Positions 61,416 to 64,000 of a stretch of DNA of 64,000 nucleotides are shown here, one piece after another (the stretch's first letter is position 1; every line of letters starts with the position of its first letter). The translations under genes were made by a program, and so were the position numbers. This stretch comes from an uncultured Allomuricauda sp. (GTDB lineage: Bacteria > Bacteroidota > Bacteroidia > Flavobacteriales > Flavobacteriaceae). Under the pieces are notes generated by a model that worked only from the letters and a program-made list of their open reading frames with translations, did no database searches and was not told the DNA's origin. The stretch is taken from contig NZ_CANMUU010000002.1 in NCBI RefSeq assembly GCF_947501165.1, positions 1,406,454 through 1,470,453 on the forward strand, written 5' to 3'.

Positions 61416-63452
61416 ATGAAAACGTCCCAAATTGCTCAATATATTGCTGTAGTTTTTCTCACATTAATGTTTACCTCCTGCGTGAAGGATGAGTTAGACA
61501 ACCCTGTTGAGCCCAACTCCCAAGAAGAACCTGAAACACCCACTTCGGTTGAAGAATTAGGCATAACCGAACTTCAAATTCCCTCCGGTTTTGAGTTTAA
61601 AACAGAAAAATCAGTGGAATTGATAATCAATGACAATTCCAGTAACGTTAAGTATGACGTTTATGCCTATCAAGAGACCTCAACTAGTGGACAAGTATCC
61701 TACGTTAATGAAGACGATGAAGAAGTTACCGGTTCAGAATATGTAGTAGACAACTTAAACCACTTAATTTTCAGTGGTGCCCCTTCGGGAGGAAGAATTG
61801 AACACAAATTTGCAGTTCCTGACTATTTTGAGCAATTATACATTCGAAGAAAAGAAGGTTTTGCATATTCTTCAGAAATAGTAGACATCTCTTCAGAGCA
61901 AGTAAATTATACTTATTCGCCATCTAGTGCTAAAGGAGCTTCTTCAGCAAAGGCGATGGTCGAAGATTTTCTTTACTGCGTAAATGGTAGTGCAGAATTG
62001 TTTCAGGTAGATCCTATTACAGGTGAATATACTTTTATTTCGACCATGCCCATGGGAAGTTATACCGCGGCAATAGACCAGCAAAACAAGGTTTTATACT
62101 CTATTGGAAGGTCCAATCCCAATCCACTAATGAAATATGATATAGTCAACGATTCCTGGACTACCGTAGCCAATTTGGGCATTGGTGGACCCAGACTTGA
62201 CTTTAACAGCCAAGACGGATTACTATATTTTTCAACTAGGGACAAGCTTTATTCCATTGACCCAACAAACGGGTCCATTCTTTCGCAATGGGATATCAAC
62301 GGTCTAGATAGAATACAGGGAGGCGATTTGGCATTTGCCGAAGATGGGACATTATTCCTATGTACTTTTTCAGGATTGTACAGACTTGAATTGAACAATG
62401 AGGGTGATTATGATTCAACAAGAGTTAGTGGTGAAGACTTGCCATTTAACCCAACATCCATGACATTCGATTCCAATAACGAATTATGGCTGGCCAATAA
62501 TGGCAGCAATAGCAATCTGATAGTGATGGACACCCAAACCGGTGGTTGGGAATACAGATATGGCCCAAATTCCAATTCAGGTATCTCTTTTGACAGAACC
62601 ATAAATGATTTAACCACCTTCCGTGTTTTAGATGAAGAAGCAGTAGACCCAGACACTGATGGAGATGGAATTACCGATAGTAATGATGATTTTCCAGAAG
62701 ATGCCGACAAAGCCTTTGAGCAGTTTACACCCAGTAAGTATGGTTGGGGAACCGTAGCTTTTGAAGATCTATGGCCTTTCTTGGGAGATTATGATTTTAA
62801 TGATACCACAATCAACTACAGGTTTGTGGCCGTTCTTAACTCGGATAACATGGCTGTGCAATTGGACATTTATTTTGAGGTAAGTTCTGATGGGGCAGGT
62901 TTTGTAAATGCTTTTGGAATAGAATTGGAAAGCATTGCCCCAAGTTTAATAGAATCCGTAACCGGTACGGTCTTGACCGAAGGTTACATTAACGTGGCTT
63001 CCAATGGTGTTGAACAAAACCAGGATAGAGCGGTAATAATCTTATTTGATAACCATGAGACCATGTTGGGCATACCCTCTAAAATAGAGGTTAAATTCAC
63101 AACGCCCATTACCACCAATCAATTGGGACTTGCTCCTTTCAATCCATTTTTGATTGTTGATAGAGATAGAGGAAACGAAATCCATTTACCTAATAGATTT
63201 AGAACCAGCTTAGGGGCCAATAACCCCGAAGCCGAAGGTGTTAACCGAGACGAAGATGGTAATTACCAAACTGAATCAGGATTGCCATGGGCCATAAACA
63301 TTGTACATAACTTTAAACCCCCTAAAGAAAATGTACCAGTAAACCAAGCCTATAACTTTTTTAATGAGTGGGCCACATCAGGAGGTACTGCCTTTCCTGA
63401 CTGGTACAAAGATTCCAATGGCTATAGGAATGAATCTGTTTTGCAAGATTGA
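61416..63452 (+). CDS. LruC-domain surface lipoprotein
   Basis: 678 residues. Lipoprotein signal with C22 (LMFTSC). Residues 30-150 beta sandwich; 180-390 beta-propeller-like repeats (YCVNGSAELFQVDPITGEYTF; GLLYFSTRDKLYSIDPTNGSI, in parts); then DPDTDGDGITDSNDDFPED, a calcium-binding thrombospondin type-3-like loop, leading into the LruC domain (about 430-678: WGTVAFEDLWPFLGDYDFND). LruC proteins are leucine-rich-repeat-associated surface proteins in Leptospira and Bacteroidota. Role probably in adhesion or surface structure. Followed by a very strong terminator. Confidence 0.85.
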   Translation: MKTSQIAQYIAVVFLTLMFTSCVKDELDNPVEPNSQEEPETPTSVEELGITELQIPSGFEFKTEKSVELIINDNSSNVKYDVYAYQETSTSGQVSYVNEDDEEVTGSEYVVDNLNHLIFSGAPSGGRIEHKFAVPDYFEQLYIRRKEGFAYSSEIVDISSEQVNYTYSPSSAKGASSAKAMVEDFLYCVNGSAELFQVDPITGEYTFISTMPMGSYTAAIDQQNKVLYSIGRSNPNPLMKYDIVNDSWTTVANLGIGGPRLDFNSQDGLLYFSTRDKLYSIDPTNGSILSQWDINGLDRIQGGDLAFAEDGTLFLCTFSGLYRLELNNEGDYDSTRVSGEDLPFNPTSMTFDSNNELWLANNGSNSNLIVMDTQTGGWEYRYGPNSNSGISFDRTINDLTTFRVLDEEAVDPDTDGDGITDSNDDFPEDADKAFEQFTPSKYGWGTVAFEDLWPFLGDYDFNDTTINYRFVAVLNSDNMAVQLDIYFEVSSDGAGFVNAFGIELESIAPSLIESVTGTVLTEGYINVASNGVEQNQDRAVIILFDNHETMLGIPSKIEVKFTTPITTNQLGLAPFNPFLIVDRDRGNEIHLPNRFRTSLGANNPEAEGVNRDEDGNYQTESGLPWAINIVHNFKPPKENVPVNQAYNFFNEWATSGGTAFPDWYKDSNGYRNESVLQD

Positions 63453-63472
63453 AATAGTACAACGCAAAATAG

Positions 63473-63510
63473 AAAGCGCCCCATTGAAAAATGGGGCGCT
63501 TTTCTTTAAA
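63473..63510. terminator. strong bidirectional terminator
   Basis: 13-bp perfect stem AAAGCGCCCCATT / AATGGGGCGCTTT (63473-63485, 63490-63502) with a GAAA tetraloop. It separates the convergent LruC and rpsT genes. Confidence 0.93.
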
Positions 63511-63529
63511 TATCTCTATCAGGCAAAAA

Positions 63530-63781
63530 TTACATAGTAGCAACTTTGCTTGCCAATTTACTCTTTAAGTTAGCGGCCTTATTCTTATGAATAATGTTTC
63601 GCTTAGCTAATTTATCTATCATCCCAACTACGTTGGGCAAAAGCTCCTCAGCAGCCTTTTTATCCTCTTCGTTACGCAATTTTTTAATTGCATTACGAAC
63701 AGTTTTATGCTGATACTTGTTACGAAGACGTACGGCTTCGTTTCTTCTGATTCTTTTTAATGCTGACTTATGATTCGCCAT
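63530..63781 (-). CDS. rpsT: 30S ribosomal protein S20
   Basis: 83 residues, the full length. [15 protein letters not shown], then [18 protein letters not shown] and the C-terminal [17 protein letters not shown] are standard S20. It binds 16S rRNA early in 30S assembly. It begins only 18 bases after the tRNA-Glu gene on the same strand, so all are probably transcribed together and its mRNA is freed by tRNA processing. Confidence 0.97.
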   Translation of the reverse strand: MANHKSALKRIRRNEAVRLRNKYQHKTVRNAIKKLRNEEDKKAAEELLPNVVGMIDKLAKRNIIHKNKAANLKSKLASKVATM

Positions 63782-63799
63782 TGTATCTAATTGTTTTCG

Positions 63800-63871
63800 T
63801 AGCCCGTAGGGGAATCGAACCCCTGTTACCAGGATGAAAACCTGGCGTCCTAACCCCTAGACGAACGGGCC
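63800..63871 (-). tRNA. tRNA-Glu (anticodon TTC)
   Basis: 72 bases, no encoded CCA. Acceptor GGCCCGT pairs with ACGGGCT (first pair G-U); anticodon stem CCAGG/CCTGG with loop TTTTCAT, anticodon at 63836-63838; T-arm AGGGG TTCGAAT CCCCT; discriminator A. Confidence 0.96.
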
Positions 63872-63929
63872 ATTATTTAACTAATTCGCCTAAAACCCAA
63901 CATTTCTGTTGACATTTAAAGCATTTTCG

Positions 63930-64000
63930 TAGCCCGTAGGGGAATCGAACCCCTGTTACCAGGATGAAAACCTGGCGTCCTAACCCCTAGACGAACGGGC
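63930..64000 (-). tRNA. tRNA-Glu (anticodon TTC), second copy, cut by window edge
   Basis: Same sequence as the copy 130 bases downstream on the - strand; only the first base of the tRNA is outside the window. Anticodon at 63966-63968. The 58-base spacer between the two differs, so this is a tandem duplicate of the gene itself. Confidence 0.95.

Overview
The window looks like chromosomal DNA of a marine-type member of the Flavobacteriaceae (Bacteroidota). I infer this from several signs: AT-rich DNA; promoters of the TTG / TAnnTTTG kind; ribosome binding sites mostly without a Shine-Dalgarno sequence; and many typical flavobacterial families (DUF3570/DUF4266, BT_3928, DUF1599, DUF4293, DUF6503, M56 sensors with plug-like tails, LruC proteins, glutamine synthetase III, a long-tailed Rho). 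A Muricauda/Flagellimonas-like genus is plausible but not proven. No phage, transposon, CRISPR array or integrase is visible. Most genes are core or ordinary accessory chromosomal genes.

Region 1 (1-17 kb): the end of a DJ-1/PfpI gene, a secreted esterase-like protein, an Lrp regulator, the fused isobutyryl-CoA mutase IcmF, purU, a DUF4197 lipoprotein, a 7-TM AraC regulator, an alpha/beta hydrolase, pyrF-prfA, and a five-gene envelope operon (Rieske, thioredoxin, ApbE, DUF4266, DUF3570). That operon is the best candidate here for an undescribed system.

Region 2 (17-29 kb): a purM-type gene, two divergent glutamine synthetases of different classes (GSIII and GSII), a carboxypeptidase-regulatory-like protein, a Ca/Na antiporter, and a BlaI/M56 sensor pair with a very clear operator-promoter. 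The M56 protein also carries a complete M23 peptidase domain. A secreted toroid-repeat protein follows, then an 870-base non-coding stretch with three 15-bp repeats and an orphan terminator.

Region 3 (29-45 kb): apt, tRNA-Arg, a double-barrel PagL-like protein, DoxX, DUF5694, a beta-propeller protein, a LytTR/LytS-type two-component pair, and a formylglycine-generating-enzyme homologue with the catalytic cysteine pair. The last is divergent from a sodium:solute symporter across a region with three copies of an operator-like motif. Next come a transglutaminase-like protein, an AraC regulator and a three-gene hydroxyproline-type degradation operon.

Region 4 (45-64 kb): mostly housekeeping genes. 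These are clpS, prmA, tpiA, BT_3928 and DUF1599 in one operon; folP, cdaA (c-di-AMP synthase) and DUF3667; an ABC exporter with truA; a phosphoesterase with a PqqB-like lipoprotein; DUF6503; DUF4293; rho; a lipoprotein/7-TM pair; a LruC protein; and rpsT preceded by two tandem tRNA-Glu genes that run off the window edge.
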